Shown here: one piece after another, positions 23,406-32,878 of the stretch
Position numbering within the stretch: position 1 is the first letter of the stretch
Layout: each line of letters opens with the position of its first letter
Assembly (NCBI GenBank): GCA_017444015.1
Contig: JAFSXN010000129.1
Location: 1-38,902 of the forward strand
DNA: 38,902 nucleotides
DNA from: Lachnospiraceae bacterium
Lineage (GTDB): Bacteria > Bacillota > Clostridia > Lachnospirales > Lachnospiraceae
Direction: 5' to 3'
Notes under the pieces: model-generated
Told to the model about the DNA's origin: nothing
The model's database searches: none
What the model saw: only the letters and a program-made list of their open reading frames with translations
Made by a program: the position numbers and the translations under genes

Positions 23406-26400
23406 ATGAAACGAATTATCAGAAGAGTAATCGCCATACTGCTCTGTGTTACGGCGCTGATCCTCGTATTTATCCCGTCGCCTGAGAGCTATGCCTCAAC
23501 GGTACGGGGCGACTACGAGATGGACGGTTCGGTGATCGTGAAGTACCTCGGAAATGCGGACCGGGTCACGATCCCGAATATGGTGACGGAGATCGGAAAG
23601 GACGCGTTTGCGGACTGCCAAAGCATCGTCAGGGTCACGATCCCGGATTCCGTAACAACGATTGGATATCAGGCGTTTGAAAACTGTGTGAATTTAGAAG
23701 AGGTTGTAATTCCGGAAAGCGTTAGAGTCATTGACTCCAGCGCTTTTTCGGGTTGTGTCAGACTTCGGTCCGTAAACCTTCCGGAAAAGACCAGATCCTT
23801 AGGTTCCGGAGTATTTGCCGGGTGCAGTTCCCTTTCCAACGTTCCGATCAACCCAAACAACCAGTATTTTGTCTGCCGGGACGGTGTGATCTATAATTAC
23901 GACGGGACCGAGGTCGTGCAGTATCTGGCGGGGCGCCCCTATACCGGCTATCAAATGCCGGAGAGCATAGACGAGATCCGCGAGTACGCTTTCTGGGGAG
24001 CCTATAATCTGACGGATCTGATTCTGTCCTCCAAGGTCAAGACGATCCCGGAGTACGCCTTCGCAAACTGCAGTGGGCTTACGAATGTTATTCTGCCGTA
24101 CGGTGTGCAGTCGCTGATGGCATATTCCTTTGCGGATTGCGACAGTCTCCGCAATATCTCGATCCCGGATTCGGTCGGCTATATTGATGTCAATGCTTTC
24201 GCAAGCTGTAAAAGCGCGGCTCTTCAGTTTGAGGGAGAGGTTTCCGGACAGCCGGAACAGGCGGCATCAACATCGACGTCAACGTCAACGTCAACGTCTA
24301 CGGTATCCAGGAACACCTTACAGACCGATGACAGCGGAGATATCGTCTATACCGGAGAGCTTCCTTTTTCAACGAGAGGACCTACGACGACGGCGGGCCC
24401 TTACAATACGATCGAAGATTTCGGTGAGACAAAGATCGTCGGCGGCTCTGCCCTGGTTATGATGTCAAGACGCCCTCCGGTCAGAGGCTTTGATCTCGAA
24501 GCGGCCGAGGAAGAGGATGATGTGGCGGAAAGCAATTATGACAGTATCCGCGTCTCGAATCACGGGGATTATTATCTGGTAGACGGTGTCTATTCCGATT
24601 ATTCCGGAGGCGGACAGAACGTTGCTATTCCGGAGGGAGCGGAAAGGGTCGGAAACCGCGCGTTTTATCAGAACGGGGAGTTAACCGGGGTAACGATCCC
24701 CGATACCGTTACCTCCATCGGCGATTTTGCCTTTGCAAAAACCGGTCTGACCGGGGTAACGATCCCGGATTCGGTGACCTCTATCGGCTATGCGGCCTTT
24801 TATCAGTGTGAAAAACTGGCGAGCGTTACGATCCCAGAGTCGGTTCAGACCATAGAGCTTGGAGCCTTTGAAAACTCCGGCTGGCTGAATCTCTGGAAAT
24901 ATGATCCTGCGGGAAGCAATTACCTTATCGTCGGGGACGGGATCCTGCTTGCCTACAAAGGGGAAGGCGGGAAGCTGTCAATTCCGGATGGTGTCAAGAC
25001 CATCGGCCCGCAGTGCTTTTATGATAATGATTCAATAACAGGTGTATCTTTTCCGGATTCGGTAGTCACCATCGGGGAGGAAGCGTTTAACGGCTGTACC
25101 AGTCTGAAGGAGGTCACGCTTCCTGAAAACCTTGAGAGGATCGAGGATCGGGCGTTTATGAATACCGGTCTGAGGTCGGCTGTTATCCCTGCCTCGGTTC
25201 GTTCCATCGGGATCGGAGCTTTTGACAATACAGAGATCTTTCCCATGGAGTCGGTTGTATTTCTGGGAAATGACCTGCCCTCCGTGACCTGTAAATCGAC
25301 CGCAGAGAGAATTTCCGGAACCGCTCTCAGAACGCCTGCCTTTAACGGGGTGGAGAACGCGATCGTCTCGCGGAATGCCGATCCCAGAGAACGGGAATCC
25401 GTAGTTTCGCCGGAGCAGCTTGGCTTCAGGGGGCAGGTCTATACCATTACGGATGGAAACTCTTATCCGGGGGAGCTGGAGCTGAAATCGGTGCTTTCGG
25501 AGCCGGATGAGGAGGGGCTTGTTGTGATCGATCCGCACGTTTACGCGGGGACCCGCTCCTATGTTATGACAAATGTCTCAGATCAGGCCTTTCAGAACTA
25601 TGATGAGAGCCATTATTACAACGGAAGACTGGCCTGGGCGGGGACGGCGCTTTCGGATATCAAGATCGACGGAAATGAGAGCGACGCGCTGAAAACGCTG
25701 CTGAATGGTGTATATAAGGCCGGGGAGACGCCGCCGCTTTCCGATCATGACGCGATCGTTGTCATCTGCGATTCCACTGTTTTTCCGGACGCGCCAGGAA
25801 ACAGCGCCTCCGCTGAACTTCCGGGAAGCACGGAAACCTATATCCTGAGCGTTTGGAGTGATGACAGCTATGAGGATATTTTCCGGGACTTTATCAGGCA
25901 GGAAACCGGCGCGGGTAAGGTTACGATCGTTCCTCTGGATCTGAGCCTTCGAACAATGCGCGGAAATATCAATATCACAAAGCTCGGGACAGGGAAGTTA
26001 GAGGTGTGTATTCCGGTGCCTGAGGCCTTAGATGGAAAAAGCGGGCTGTACGGGGCGATGCTCAATGACAATTTGGTTTATGAGCCGGTAGCGCTTTCAG
26101 AGATCGTGGTAGATGGCGTGAACTGTATCCGGTTCGTGGCAAGCCATCTGTCTCCCTTTGCGATCTACAGTATTGACAGAGAGAGCGAAGACTCTGTAAC
26201 TGTGCCCGGGATGGTCTCGCTCCAGTCTGTCCCCGGACAGACCCCGTCAGAGTCCGGCGATATTATGGGATATTCAGGGGACGGGGGTGTGATCTCTGTT
26301 TCCAGCAGTGACAGTAACAACGGTAATTACCTGTCGGAGAACCGGATGGAGGTCGTTGTGAATACACTGCATCAGAAGGTGGGCGATACGATCGAGGTCA

Positions 26401-26483
26401 AATGGTTTCTGATCGTGATCCTTCTGTGCCTGGCTATGATCCTGTTCTTAATTAAAGATAAAAAAAGTGACCGTAAAACTTAA
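23406..26483 (+). CDS. 1025-aa BspA-like LRR surface protein with C-terminal membrane anchor
   Basis: The ATG lies 11 nt after the previous stop, with only GGGAAA as a ribosome binding site, suggesting translational coupling. Residues 1-30 are a signal peptide (VIAILLCVTALILVFIP). LRR_5 repeats (TIPDSVTSIGxxAFxxC) occupy about 35-280 and 400-650, separated by a Ser-Thr linker coded by a hexanucleotide repeat. A module ending HLSPFAIYSI (about residue 920) matches one in the 1733-aa neighbour. The C-terminus, QKVGDTIEVKWFLIVILL and a basic tail, aligns with the neighbour's PKTGD…PKWFLAIGL signal, but the sorting motif is degenerate, so this copy is probably a plain membrane anchor. It is likely co-expressed with its neighbour as a pair of surface adhesins. 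Confidence 0.87.
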   Translation: MKRIIRRVIAILLCVTALILVFIPSPESYASTVRGDYEMDGSVIVKYLGNADRVTIPNMVTEIGKDAFADCQSIVRVTIPDSVTTIGYQAFENCVNLEEVVIPESVRVIDSSAFSGCVRLRSVNLPEKTRSLGSGVFAGCSSLSNVPINPNNQYFVCRDGVIYNYDGTEVVQYLAGRPYTGYQMPESIDEIREYAFWGAYNLTDLILSSKVKTIPEYAFANCSGLTNVILPYGVQSLMAYSFADCDSLRNISIPDSVGYIDVNAFASCKSAALQFEGEVSGQPEQAASTSTSTSTSTSTVSRNTLQTDDSGDIVYTGELPFSTRGPTTTAGPYNTIEDFGETKIVGGSALVMMSRRPPVRGFDLEAAEEEDDVAESNYDSIRVSNHGDYYLVDGVYSDYSGGGQNVAIPEGAERVGNRAFYQNGELTGVTIPDTVTSIGDFAFAKTGLTGVTIPDSVTSIGYAAFYQCEKLASVTIPESVQTIELGAFENSGWLNLWKYDPAGSNYLIVGDGILLAYKGEGGKLSIPDGVKTIGPQCFYDNDSITGVSFPDSVVTIGEEAFNGCTSLKEVTLPENLERIEDRAFMNTGLRSAVIPASVRSIGIGAFDNTEIFPMESVVFLGNDLPSVTCKSTAERISGTALRTPAFNGVENAIVSRNADPRERESVVSPEQLGFRGQVYTITDGNSYPGELELKSVLSEPDEEGLVVIDPHVYAGTRSYVMTNVSDQAFQNYDESHYYNGRLAWAGTALSDIKIDGNESDALKTLLNGVYKAGETPPLSDHDAIVVICDSTVFPDAPGNSASAELPGSTETYILSVWSDDSYEDIFRDFIRQETGAGKVTIVPLDLSLRTMRGNINITKLGTGKLEVCIPVPEALDGKSGLYGAMLNDNLVYEPVALSEIVVDGVNCIRFVASHLSPFAIYSIDRESEDSVTVPGMVSLQSVPGQTPSESGDIMGYSGDGGVISVSSSDSNNGNYLSENRMEVVVNTLHQKVGDTIEVKWFLIVILLCLAMILFLIKDKKSDRKT
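24267..24302 (+). repeat. Hexanucleotide tandem repeat (TCAACG-type, 6 units)
   Basis: Six units of consensus TCAACG encode Ser-Thr repeats in the linker of the 1025-aa protein. Because the unit is 6 bp, copy-number change alters linker length without changing frame. Confidence 0.75.
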
Positions 26484-26498
26484 CCTAAAGGAGAGATT

Positions 26499-27710
26499 AT
26501 GGAAAAAATCAGTATGAAGACACCGCTTGTGGAGATGGACGGAGATGAGATGACAAGAGTTCTCTGGCAAATGATCAAGGACGAGCTTTTGACACCGTTT
26601 ATCGAGCTTAAGACAGAGTATTATGATCTGGGCTTAAAACATCGGAATGAGACCGACGATCAGGTGACGGTCGATTCGGCCGAGGCGACGAAAAAATACG
26701 GGGTTGCCGTAAAATGCGCGACGATCACGCCGAATGCCGCGAGAGTCCAGGAATATGATCTGAAAAAAATGTACAGGAGCCCCAACGGAACGATCCGTTC
26801 GATCTTAAATGGTACGGTTTTTCGGACACCTATTATCGTAAAGGGGATCGAGCCCTGTGTCAGGAACTGGAAGCAGCCGATCACCATAGCCCGTCACGCC
26901 TACGGAGATATCTATTCGAACGCGGAGCTTCGTGTGAGCGGGAAAGCGAAGGCTGAGTTAGTGCTGACAGACGAGGACGGACGAGAGACAAGAGAGCTGA
27001 TCCATGAATTCGACGGGAAAGGCGGGGTGATCCAGGGGATCCATAACCGGACGGCTTCCATCGAGAGCTTTGCCAGGAGCTGTTTTGAGTATGCCCTGGA
27101 TCAGAAGCAGGATCTGTGGTTCGGAGCCAAGGATACGATCTCCAAGAAATATGATCATCATTTCAAGGATGTGTTCCAGGAAATTTACGAAGCGGAGTAT
27201 AAAGAAAAATTCGAGGAGGCCGGGATCGAATATTTTTATTCCCTGATCGATGATATCGTCGCGCGGATCATGAAGTCCAAGGGCGGTATGATCTGGGCCT
27301 GCAAAAACTACGACGGCGATGTGATGAGCGATATGATCTCCTCGGCCTTTGGTTCCCTTGCGATGATGACTTCGGTCCTGGTTTCGCCGGAGGGCGTTTA
27401 CGAATACGAGGCGGCGCACGGAACGGTCCAGCGCCATTATTATAAATACCTGAAGGGTGAGGAAACCTCGACCAATTCGGTGGCTACGATCTTTGCCTGG
27501 ACCGGGGCGTTAAGAAAGCGTGGAGAGCTGGATGAGCTGCCCTTGCTTGTCAGGTTTTCCGACAAATTAGAGCAGTCAGTGATCGAGACGATCGAAAGCG
27601 GATATATGACCAAGGACCTGACGCTGATCACGACGATGGATGAGACCGTGACCTTAAACAGTCTGGATTTCATCAAAGCGGTCCGCAAAACGCTGGAAAA
27701 TTATCTGTAA
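26499..27710 (+). CDS. icd: NADP-dependent isocitrate dehydrogenase
   Basis: 403 aa, preceded by AAAGGAGAG. It converts isocitrate to 2-oxoglutarate and CO2 with reduction of NADP+ (EC 1.1.1.42). The sequence follows the eukaryote-like homodimeric class: [13 protein letters not shown] at the N-terminus, the substrate-binding [16 protein letters not shown] segment, catalytic-loop [13 protein letters not shown], and [15 protein letters not shown] near the cofactor site. Length is normal and the frame intact. It starts 15 nt after the adhesin gene, so read-through from the surface operon is likely unless a hidden promoter exists. No citrate synthase or aconitase lies in the window. It supplies 2-oxoglutarate for glutamate synthesis in an otherwise incomplete cycle; the PII-like protein at 8757 belongs to a family that senses this metabolite. 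Confidence 0.93.
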   Translation: MEKISMKTPLVEMDGDEMTRVLWQMIKDELLTPFIELKTEYYDLGLKHRNETDDQVTVDSAEATKKYGVAVKCATITPNAARVQEYDLKKMYRSPNGTIRSILNGTVFRTPIIVKGIEPCVRNWKQPITIARHAYGDIYSNAELRVSGKAKAELVLTDEDGRETRELIHEFDGKGGVIQGIHNRTASIESFARSCFEYALDQKQDLWFGAKDTISKKYDHHFKDVFQEIYEAEYKEKFEEAGIEYFYSLIDDIVARIMKSKGGMIWACKNYDGDVMSDMISSAFGSLAMMTSVLVSPEGVYEYEAAHGTVQRHYYKYLKGEETSTNSVATIFAWTGALRKRGELDELPLLVRFSDKLEQSVIETIESGYMTKDLTLITTMDETVTLNSLDFIKAVRKTLENYL

Positions 27711-27743
27711 ACGCTAAGAAGCACTTTGAGTAAGGAAAGTAGC

Positions 27744-28379
27744 ATGGCATATTCAGAGGAAAAGTTCAGAGAGGCGATCAGGGAAAAGCGGATCCCGGTT
27801 CTGGTACTCGACAACAAGTGGCATAAGCTGTTTAAAAAGACCGGGACGACGGATGAGATCGTACGGCTCGAGGGGGAACTGACGGAGCTTCTAAAACGCC
27901 AGGGCAAGGTGAATACCGATGTCAAGGGCTTAAAGAAAATCAAGTCGGATTTAATGAACGATATCGTAACCCATATGAACGACGGTGAGCAGAACGCATC
28001 GCAGAAGAGCGAAGCGGAAAAGAAGATTACCGAAAACAAGCGGCTGATCGACGAGGCCAATGAGAAGATCGACGCGTATGAGGATGAGATCTTAGAGCTT
28101 CCCCGAAAAATCGAGGAGGTCAACCGGGAGCTTATGATCCATACCATGGAGCTGTGCTATGACAAGCTCTCCGCCAATACGGACGAGATCGAGGAGATCG
28201 CGGACTGGATCCATAATATCCGGATCGAGTTAAAAAAGAATCTGATCAAAAAACAGGAAAAGGAGTATTATAACGCGGAACTGTATTCCTTTATGCACGA
28301 TATATTCGGCCCTGATGTCGTTGAGCTTTTCGATATGCGCTATGAACCGCAGTTGAGGAGAAATACAGAACAGGCGTAG
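27744..28379 (+). CDS. Conserved coiled-coil protein of unknown function
   Basis: 211 aa from the ATG at 27744, chosen over the TTG at 27726 because TAAGGAAAG lies 5-10 nt upstream of it. I do not recognise a named family. The middle (about residues 35-130) is a charged heptad-like coiled coil (EGELTELLKRQGKV, EAEKKITENKRLIDEANEK). The C-terminal third is mostly helical, with YSFMHDIFGPDVVELFDMRY. No signal peptide or membrane segment is present, so it is likely cytoplasmic. It sits 33 nt after icd and 30 nt before the NAD(P)HX repair gene, consistent with one operon. A structural or scaffold role is possible but not supported by any motif. Confidence 0.75.
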   Translation: MAYSEEKFREAIREKRIPVLVLDNKWHKLFKKTGTTDEIVRLEGELTELLKRQGKVNTDVKGLKKIKSDLMNDIVTHMNDGEQNASQKSEAEKKITENKRLIDEANEKIDAYEDEILELPRKIEEVNRELMIHTMELCYDKLSANTDEIEEIADWIHNIRIELKKNLIKKQEKEYYNAELYSFMHDIFGPDVVELFDMRYEPQLRRNTEQA

Positions 28380-28409
28380 CTATACACAAGACAGGAAATC
28401 ATATTATAT

Positions 28410-29915
28410 ATGGAAGCAATTTTATCGGCAGCGGAAATGAGTACGCTCGACCGTATGACGATTGATTATTATAAGGTCCCTTCGGTAGTCTTAATGGAAC
28501 GGGCGGCGCTCTCTGTAGTTTCTGAGATCGAGAAGGCAGAGCTTGATACCACAGAGATACTGGTGCTGTGCGGGAGAGGAAATAACGGAGGGGACGGCTT
28601 TGTAATCGCAAGGCTTTTTGCGGAAAAAGGAGTAAGGAGCCGGATTTTTTATCTCCCGAAGGAAGGCACGGATCTGTTTTACGGAATGATTCCGGAGGCG
28701 GAGCTTGAAAAGGATATCTGCCTGGAATACGGGATCCCGATCGAAACGTCCTTAAATACGTACGGTGTAACGCTTGTAGTAGATGCTCTTTTCGGGATCG
28801 GGTTAAACCGGCCGCTTTCCGAGACCTATGGTGAGGTGATCGATGAGATCAACGGGTTAAAGGAGTTTGGAGTTTCGATCGTTTCTGTGGATATTGCCTC
28901 GGGGGTCGCCTGTGATACCGGAAAGATCTTAGGAAACGCGATCGAGGCGGATCTGACCGTGACCTTCGCGTATAAGAAGCCCGGACAGCTTTTATATCCC
29001 GGGGCTTTATGTACCGGGAAGTTAGTAAAGAAAGACATCGGGATCGCAAAAAGGGCAGTCACGGAGATTGATCCGGAGTGTTACTCGATCGAGGCTTCGG
29101 ATCTGCCCTGCGTTGTTCGAAGGGCTTACTCCCATAAGGGAACGTATGGTAAGGCACTGATCATTGCAGGCTCTGAGGAGATCGGAGGCTGCACCCTTCT
29201 TGCGACAAGAGCCTGCTTTGCGACGGGCGCTGGGATGGTCCGGGTATTTACGCAAGCGGCAAATCGGGATCTTGTTCTCGGGGGCTGCCCGGAAGCGATG
29301 GTGGATACCTACGGCGATCGTTTTAACGAAGAAAAACTCCTTTCGGCTTTGTCCTGGGCGGATGTCGTCGGGATCGGTCCCGGGATCACTACCGGGGATA
29401 CGGCTTCCGAACTGCTTTCGACTGTGCTGCACAGGTCAACGAAGCCGCTTGTGATCGACGCTGACGCGATCACGCTTTTAAAAGATTATAAAACGGAGCT
29501 TGCAGAGGATCCGAAAAGACCGGTCATCATAACGCCCCACGTGATGGAAATGGCAAGATTCTTAGAGATCGACCGGGCGATCGTTTTGAATGATCTTATA
29601 CATGTCGCGAAGAAAACGGCGAAGCAATATCATCTGGTCTGTGTTCTGAAGGATGCCAGGACCATTATCGCAAAGCCCTCCCGCGGGTATCGGGTCAATC
29701 TGAGCGGAAATGACGGGATGGCGAGCGCCGGGATGGGGGATACGCTGTTTGGGATCATTCTCGGGCTTTTGGCGCAGGGGATGGACGCCTTTGACGCAGC
29801 CTCCTTCGGAGCCTTTATCCACGGGCATGCCGCGGACCTTGCGGTGAAGGATCTCGGCAAAAGCGGATTGTCCGCAAGCGATGTGATCGAATATCTGAAC
29901 GATTGCTTTGAATGA
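28410..29915 (+). CDS. nnr: Bifunctional NAD(P)H-hydrate epimerase / ADP-dependent dehydratase
   Basis: 501 aa, full length for the fused enzyme. The N-terminal YjeF_N domain (about 1-210) has the GRGNNGGDGFVIARL motif (56-70) and acts as NAD(P)HX epimerase. The C-terminal ribokinase-like domain (about 225-501) has KALIIAGS, IGPGIT and the GNDGMASAGMGDTLFGI motif with the catalytic Asp, and dehydrates S-NAD(P)HX using ADP. Together they repair hydrated nicotinamide cofactors. The start fits the family (ILSAAEMSTLDRMTI…), although the ribosome binding site is only AGGAAA, about 12 nt upstream. A 14-bp palindrome follows, then alr. The nnr-alr neighbourhood is common in Firmicutes. Confidence 0.93.
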   Translation: MEAILSAAEMSTLDRMTIDYYKVPSVVLMERAALSVVSEIEKAELDTTEILVLCGRGNNGGDGFVIARLFAEKGVRSRIFYLPKEGTDLFYGMIPEAELEKDICLEYGIPIETSLNTYGVTLVVDALFGIGLNRPLSETYGEVIDEINGLKEFGVSIVSVDIASGVACDTGKILGNAIEADLTVTFAYKKPGQLLYPGALCTGKLVKKDIGIAKRAVTEIDPECYSIEASDLPCVVRRAYSHKGTYGKALIIAGSEEIGGCTLLATRACFATGAGMVRVFTQAANRDLVLGGCPEAMVDTYGDRFNEEKLLSALSWADVVGIGPGITTGDTASELLSTVLHRSTKPLVIDADAITLLKDYKTELAEDPKRPVIITPHVMEMARFLEIDRAIVLNDLIHVAKKTAKQYHLVCVLKDARTIIAKPSRGYRVNLSGNDGMASAGMGDTLFGIILGLLAQGMDAFDAASFGAFIHGHAADLAVKDLGKSGLSASDVIEYLNDCFE

Positions 29916-29920
29916 CTAGA

Positions 29921-29957
29921 TTATCGTAAATGAATTAATTAAGTTCATTTACGATAA
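29921..29957. promoter_or_regulatory. Perfect 14-bp inverted repeat between nnr and alr
   Basis: TTATCGTAAATGAA (29921-29934) and its exact complement (29944-29957) flank a 9-nt loop TTAATTAAG. There is no T tract on either side, so it is not an obvious terminator; it ends 19 nt before the alr start. It could be an operator dyad or an mRNA hairpin that stabilises or separates the two cistrons. Confidence 0.55.
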
Positions 29958-29976
29958 AAATAAGAGGGGATGAGGG

Positions 29977-31101
29977 ATGAGCAGAAAGAGGGTCGTGGCG
30001 GAGATCTCACTGTCCGCGTTTCGGAAAAATCTTGAATTGATTCATCAGAAAATCACAGGAAAGGCCAGACTGATCGCGGTGATCAAGGCAAACGGCTACG
30101 GGCATGGGGCTGTCGCTTTAGCGGAGGTCATGGAGCAAGCGGCTATCGTTTCCGGGTATGCGGTGGCGACCTTTGAGGAGGCCCAGGCGCTTCGGAATGC
30201 CGGGATGAAAAAGGATATCATGCTGTTGGGGGAGAGCTTTCCCGAGGATTTTGAAGCGATGCTTTCCATGGATATCTGTCCTGCCGTATTCCAGATAGAA
30301 AGCGCGGAGCTTCTTTCCAGGGCGGCGGAAGAAACGGGAAAGACAGCCAAGGTCCATCTGAAGGTCGATACGGGAATGGGGCGGATCGGGCTGCCCTGTA
30401 AGGAAGAGGGCCTGGCTTTGGCGGAAAAGATCGCTTCCCTTCCGGGACTTGTGATCGAAGGACTCTTTACCCACTTTGCCAGAGCGGATGAGACGGATAA
30501 GTCGAATGCCCTTTTGCAGCTAAAACGGTTTCAATGGTTCTTGCGAGGCTTAGAGGAGCGGGGTATCAGGGCAAGGTATTGTCACTGCGCTAATTCCGCG
30601 GCGATCTTAGAACTGCCGCAGGCGCATTTTGATCAGGTCCGGGCAGGGATCATACTGTATGGCCTGCTTCCGTCCGAGGAGGTGAAGGAAAGCTGCGCGG
30701 GGCTGTCTCCTGTCATGTCGCTAAAGAGCTCTGTGGTTTACATAAAATCAGTCCAGCCAGGAGACTCCATCAGCTACGGGGGGACCTTTACGGCGGAGCA
30801 TCCGATGAGGGTTGCTACGATTCCGGTCGGCTACGCAGACGGATATCCGAGGAGCCTTTCGAACAAGGGTTTTGTACTGATCCGGGGGAAGAGGGCTTCG
30901 ATCTTAGGCCGGGTCTGTATGGACCAGATGATGGTAGATGTAACGGATATACCGGAGGTGTCAAGATATGACGAGGTGGTGCTCTTAGGGGAGCAGGAGG
31001 GGGAGAGGATCACAGCGGAAGAGTTAGGGGAGCTTTCCGGGCGTTTTAACTATGAGCTTGTCTGCGATATCTCCGAAAGAGTTCCCAGGGTTTACAGGTA
31101 A
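29977..31101 (+). CDS. alr: Alanine racemase
   Basis: 374 aa, preceded by GAGGGGATGAGGG. A PLP enzyme that interconverts L- and D-alanine for peptidoglycan synthesis in the cytoplasm. The PLP lysine is Lys37 in AVIKANGYGHG; the second catalytic base is Tyr267 in SISYGGTF; RVCMDQMMVDVTD and the C-terminal GRFNYELVCDISERVPRVY are family signatures. Length and motifs are normal. It lies between nnr and a small membrane protein gene that starts 5 nt after its stop, so these are co-transcribed. Confidence 0.95.
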   Translation: MSRKRVVAEISLSAFRKNLELIHQKITGKARLIAVIKANGYGHGAVALAEVMEQAAIVSGYAVATFEEAQALRNAGMKKDIMLLGESFPEDFEAMLSMDICPAVFQIESAELLSRAAEETGKTAKVHLKVDTGMGRIGLPCKEEGLALAEKIASLPGLVIEGLFTHFARADETDKSNALLQLKRFQWFLRGLEERGIRARYCHCANSAAILELPQAHFDQVRAGIILYGLLPSEEVKESCAGLSPVMSLKSSVVYIKSVQPGDSISYGGTFTAEHPMRVATIPVGYADGYPRSLSNKGFVLIRGKRASILGRVCMDQMMVDVTDIPEVSRYDEVVLLGEQEGERITAEELGELSGRFNYELVCDISERVPRVYR

Positions 31102-31106
31102 GAAAG

Positions 31107-31922
31107 ATGGCTAAAAGAAATTATGATGAAGACTATAGCTGGCCGGGCGAGGTCAAGTCTCAGACTTCGAAGACGAAAACCTCACAGGCGGTCCGGACAA
31201 GGACAGCGGAGCCCGTTTCGTATACGTCCTCCGGAAAATACCGAAATCCGGAACGGAATCTGACAAAAGAAGAGGGAAAGGATGTCGCGGTCGCCGTGGC
31301 TAGTCTGGTCTTTTCGATCATCGGACTGCTGACGACTATTTTTTTGGTTGGACTGGGCTTCAGCCTGGCGGCCTTTGTGATGTCGATCATTGTTCTCAAA
31401 CGGAAATATTACGGCGCGGGCTTTGCCCTGACCGGCCTGATCATTTCTATCGTTTCTCTGATCGCAAGCACGGTGCTTTCCATTATCTTAGTCGTCAACA
31501 TCGGAGATGCGATGACCGAGATGATGACGTCGCTTCTGGATGGCTATGTCGAGGATATCGGGTATCAGCTCGAGGATATGGTGTATGATCAGATTTATGA
31601 TTATACGGAGGAGTTTCTCGGCGAGAAGCTGGATGAATATATCGAGCGCTATGATGAATATATGGAACAGAATTCGGAGGAGGAGTTCTACGACGAATAT
31701 TACGGCGACGAATCGTATGAAGAAGAGCCTTACGAAGAAGAGCCTGTGGAGGAATACACGGAGGTACAAAGTACGGAAGCAGAGAATACAGGCGGAGAAA
31801 ATCCAGGGGCAGAAAATACCGGCAGCGAAAATCCTGGTGGTGAAAATACAGATAGTGAAAGCACTGAGGGACAGTCGGATACTGTCTCCACAGAGGCGCC
31901 TGTCGAAGAGACTGCGCAATGA
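31107..31922 (+). CDS. DUF4190-like membrane protein with acidic C-terminal tail
   Basis: 271 aa; it starts 5 nt after alr, with AGGTAAGAAAG overlapping the alr stop. Residues 1-55 are polar. Two to three membrane segments follow (about 65-90 and 95-135: SLVFSIIGLLTTIFLVGLGF and GLIISIVSLIASTVLSIILV), with the G-x-A-L-x-G-x-I pattern of DUF4190 proteins. The outer part is highly acidic and Tyr-rich (YDEYMEQNSEEEFYDEYYG). It ends in degenerate repeats of the type GxENPGxENTG. The topology would place the acidic tail on one side as a disordered arm. Function is unknown; the link to alr suggests an envelope role. Confidence 0.75.
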   Translation: MAKRNYDEDYSWPGEVKSQTSKTKTSQAVRTRTAEPVSYTSSGKYRNPERNLTKEEGKDVAVAVASLVFSIIGLLTTIFLVGLGFSLAAFVMSIIVLKRKYYGAGFALTGLIISIVSLIASTVLSIILVVNIGDAMTEMMTSLLDGYVEDIGYQLEDMVYDQIYDYTEEFLGEKLDEYIERYDEYMEQNSEEEFYDEYYGDESYEEEPYEEEPVEEYTEVQSTEAENTGGENPGAENTGSENPGGENTDSESTEGQSDTVSTEAPVEETAQ

Positions 31923-31946
31923 GACGGAAGACAGACGCAATTATTT

Positions 31947-31975
31947 TTGACGTTATTTATAAATAGTGATAAACT
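31947..31975 (+). promoter_or_regulatory. Sigma-A-like promoter of yebC
   Basis: TTGACG (31947-31952) and TAAACT (31970-31975) are separated by 17 nt, 63 nt before the yebC start. This marks a separate transcription unit. Confidence 0.6.
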
Positions 31976-32038
31976 GTAAGAACCGTTTGGAATACACGGG
32001 TTTAGTAAGCGGAGATTAAGGAAAGGTGAGGAAAAGGT

Positions 32039-32767
32039 ATGTCAGGACATTCGAAATTCGCTAATATTAAGCATAAGAAAGAGAAAAATGACGCGGCGAA
32101 GGGGAAGATCTTTACGATCATCGGCCGGGAGATCGCGGTCGCGGTAAAGGAAGGCGGGCCGGATCCGAACAACAATTTCAAACTCCAGGCAGTCATTGCC
32201 AAGGCCAAGGCCAATAATATGCCAAACGATACCATCGAGCGCGGGATCAAGAAGGCGGCCGGGGATGCCGGAAACGTGAATTACGAATATGTCTCCTATG
32301 AAGGCTACGGCCCGAACGGGATCGCCATTATCGTGGATGCTCTGACGGACAATAAGAACCGGACGGCGGCCAATGTGCGCTCTGCCTTTACCAAGGGGAA
32401 CGGAAGCGTAGGGACCCAGGGCTGCGTTTCGTTTATGTTTGATAAAAAGGGACAGATCATTATCGACAAGGAAGAGACGGATATGGATCCGGATGAACTG
32501 ATGATGATCGCTCTGGATGCCGGGGCGGACGACTTTTCGGATGAAGAGGAAAGCTACGAGATCCTGACGAGTGAGGAGGATTTTGAAGCTGTGCGAAAGG
32601 CCCTGGATGATCAAAAGATTCCGATGCTCTCTGCCGAGGTTACCATGATCCCTCAGAACTATGTAACGCTTACCGACGAAACCGCGATCAAAAACATTCA
32701 GAAGACCCTGGATCTGCTGGACGAGGATGATGACGTCCAGGCAGTGTATCATAACTGGGATGAATAA
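32039..32767 (+). CDS. yebC: YebC/PmpR family protein
   Basis: 242 aa, normal length. The N-terminus [14 protein letters not shown] is the family signature, followed by [25 protein letters not shown] and the [17 protein letters not shown] motif. Members are cytoplasmic. They were described as DNA-binding regulators, and more recently, like mitochondrial TACO1, as translation factors acting on stalling-prone motifs. AGGTGAGGAAAAGG precedes the ATG, and a promoter lies upstream. Two hairpins follow the gene before the next ORF. No ruvABC genes are adjacent, unlike in many bacteria. Confidence 0.94.
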   Translation: MSGHSKFANIKHKKEKNDAAKGKIFTIIGREIAVAVKEGGPDPNNNFKLQAVIAKAKANNMPNDTIERGIKKAAGDAGNVNYEYVSYEGYGPNGIAIIVDALTDNKNRTAANVRSAFTKGNGSVGTQGCVSFMFDKKGQIIIDKEETDMDPDELMMIALDAGADDFSDEEESYEILTSEEDFEAVRKALDDQKIPMLSAEVTMIPQNYVTLTDETAIKNIQKTLDLLDEDDDVQAVYHNWDE

Positions 32768-32784
32768 ACCCCGGAAATGTTAAA

Positions 32785-32833
32785 CGTTCCGAGGAAGGCC
32801 GCAGGCCGGATTCCGAGGGGACGTTTCGGAACG
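32785..32833. other. Nested hairpin after yebC
   Basis: CGTTCCG (32785-32791) pairs with CGGAACG (32827-32833) around an inner GGCC-GCA-GGCC hairpin (32797-32807). TTCCGAGG also occurs twice as a direct repeat (32788, 32811). No T tract follows. It may be a degraded intergenic repeat or a processing hairpin. Confidence 0.4.
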
Positions 32834-32878
32834 CGAAGCGATCCGACGGGTTTTACGATAGAGATAACATAAAAAAGC

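Noticed and set aside
32042-32752. Long antisense ORF over yebC
   Set aside because: It mirrors the real gene, has no ribosome binding site and no recognisable protein features. The same applies to 8766-9461, 34566-35231 and 34706-35287 on the minus strand.
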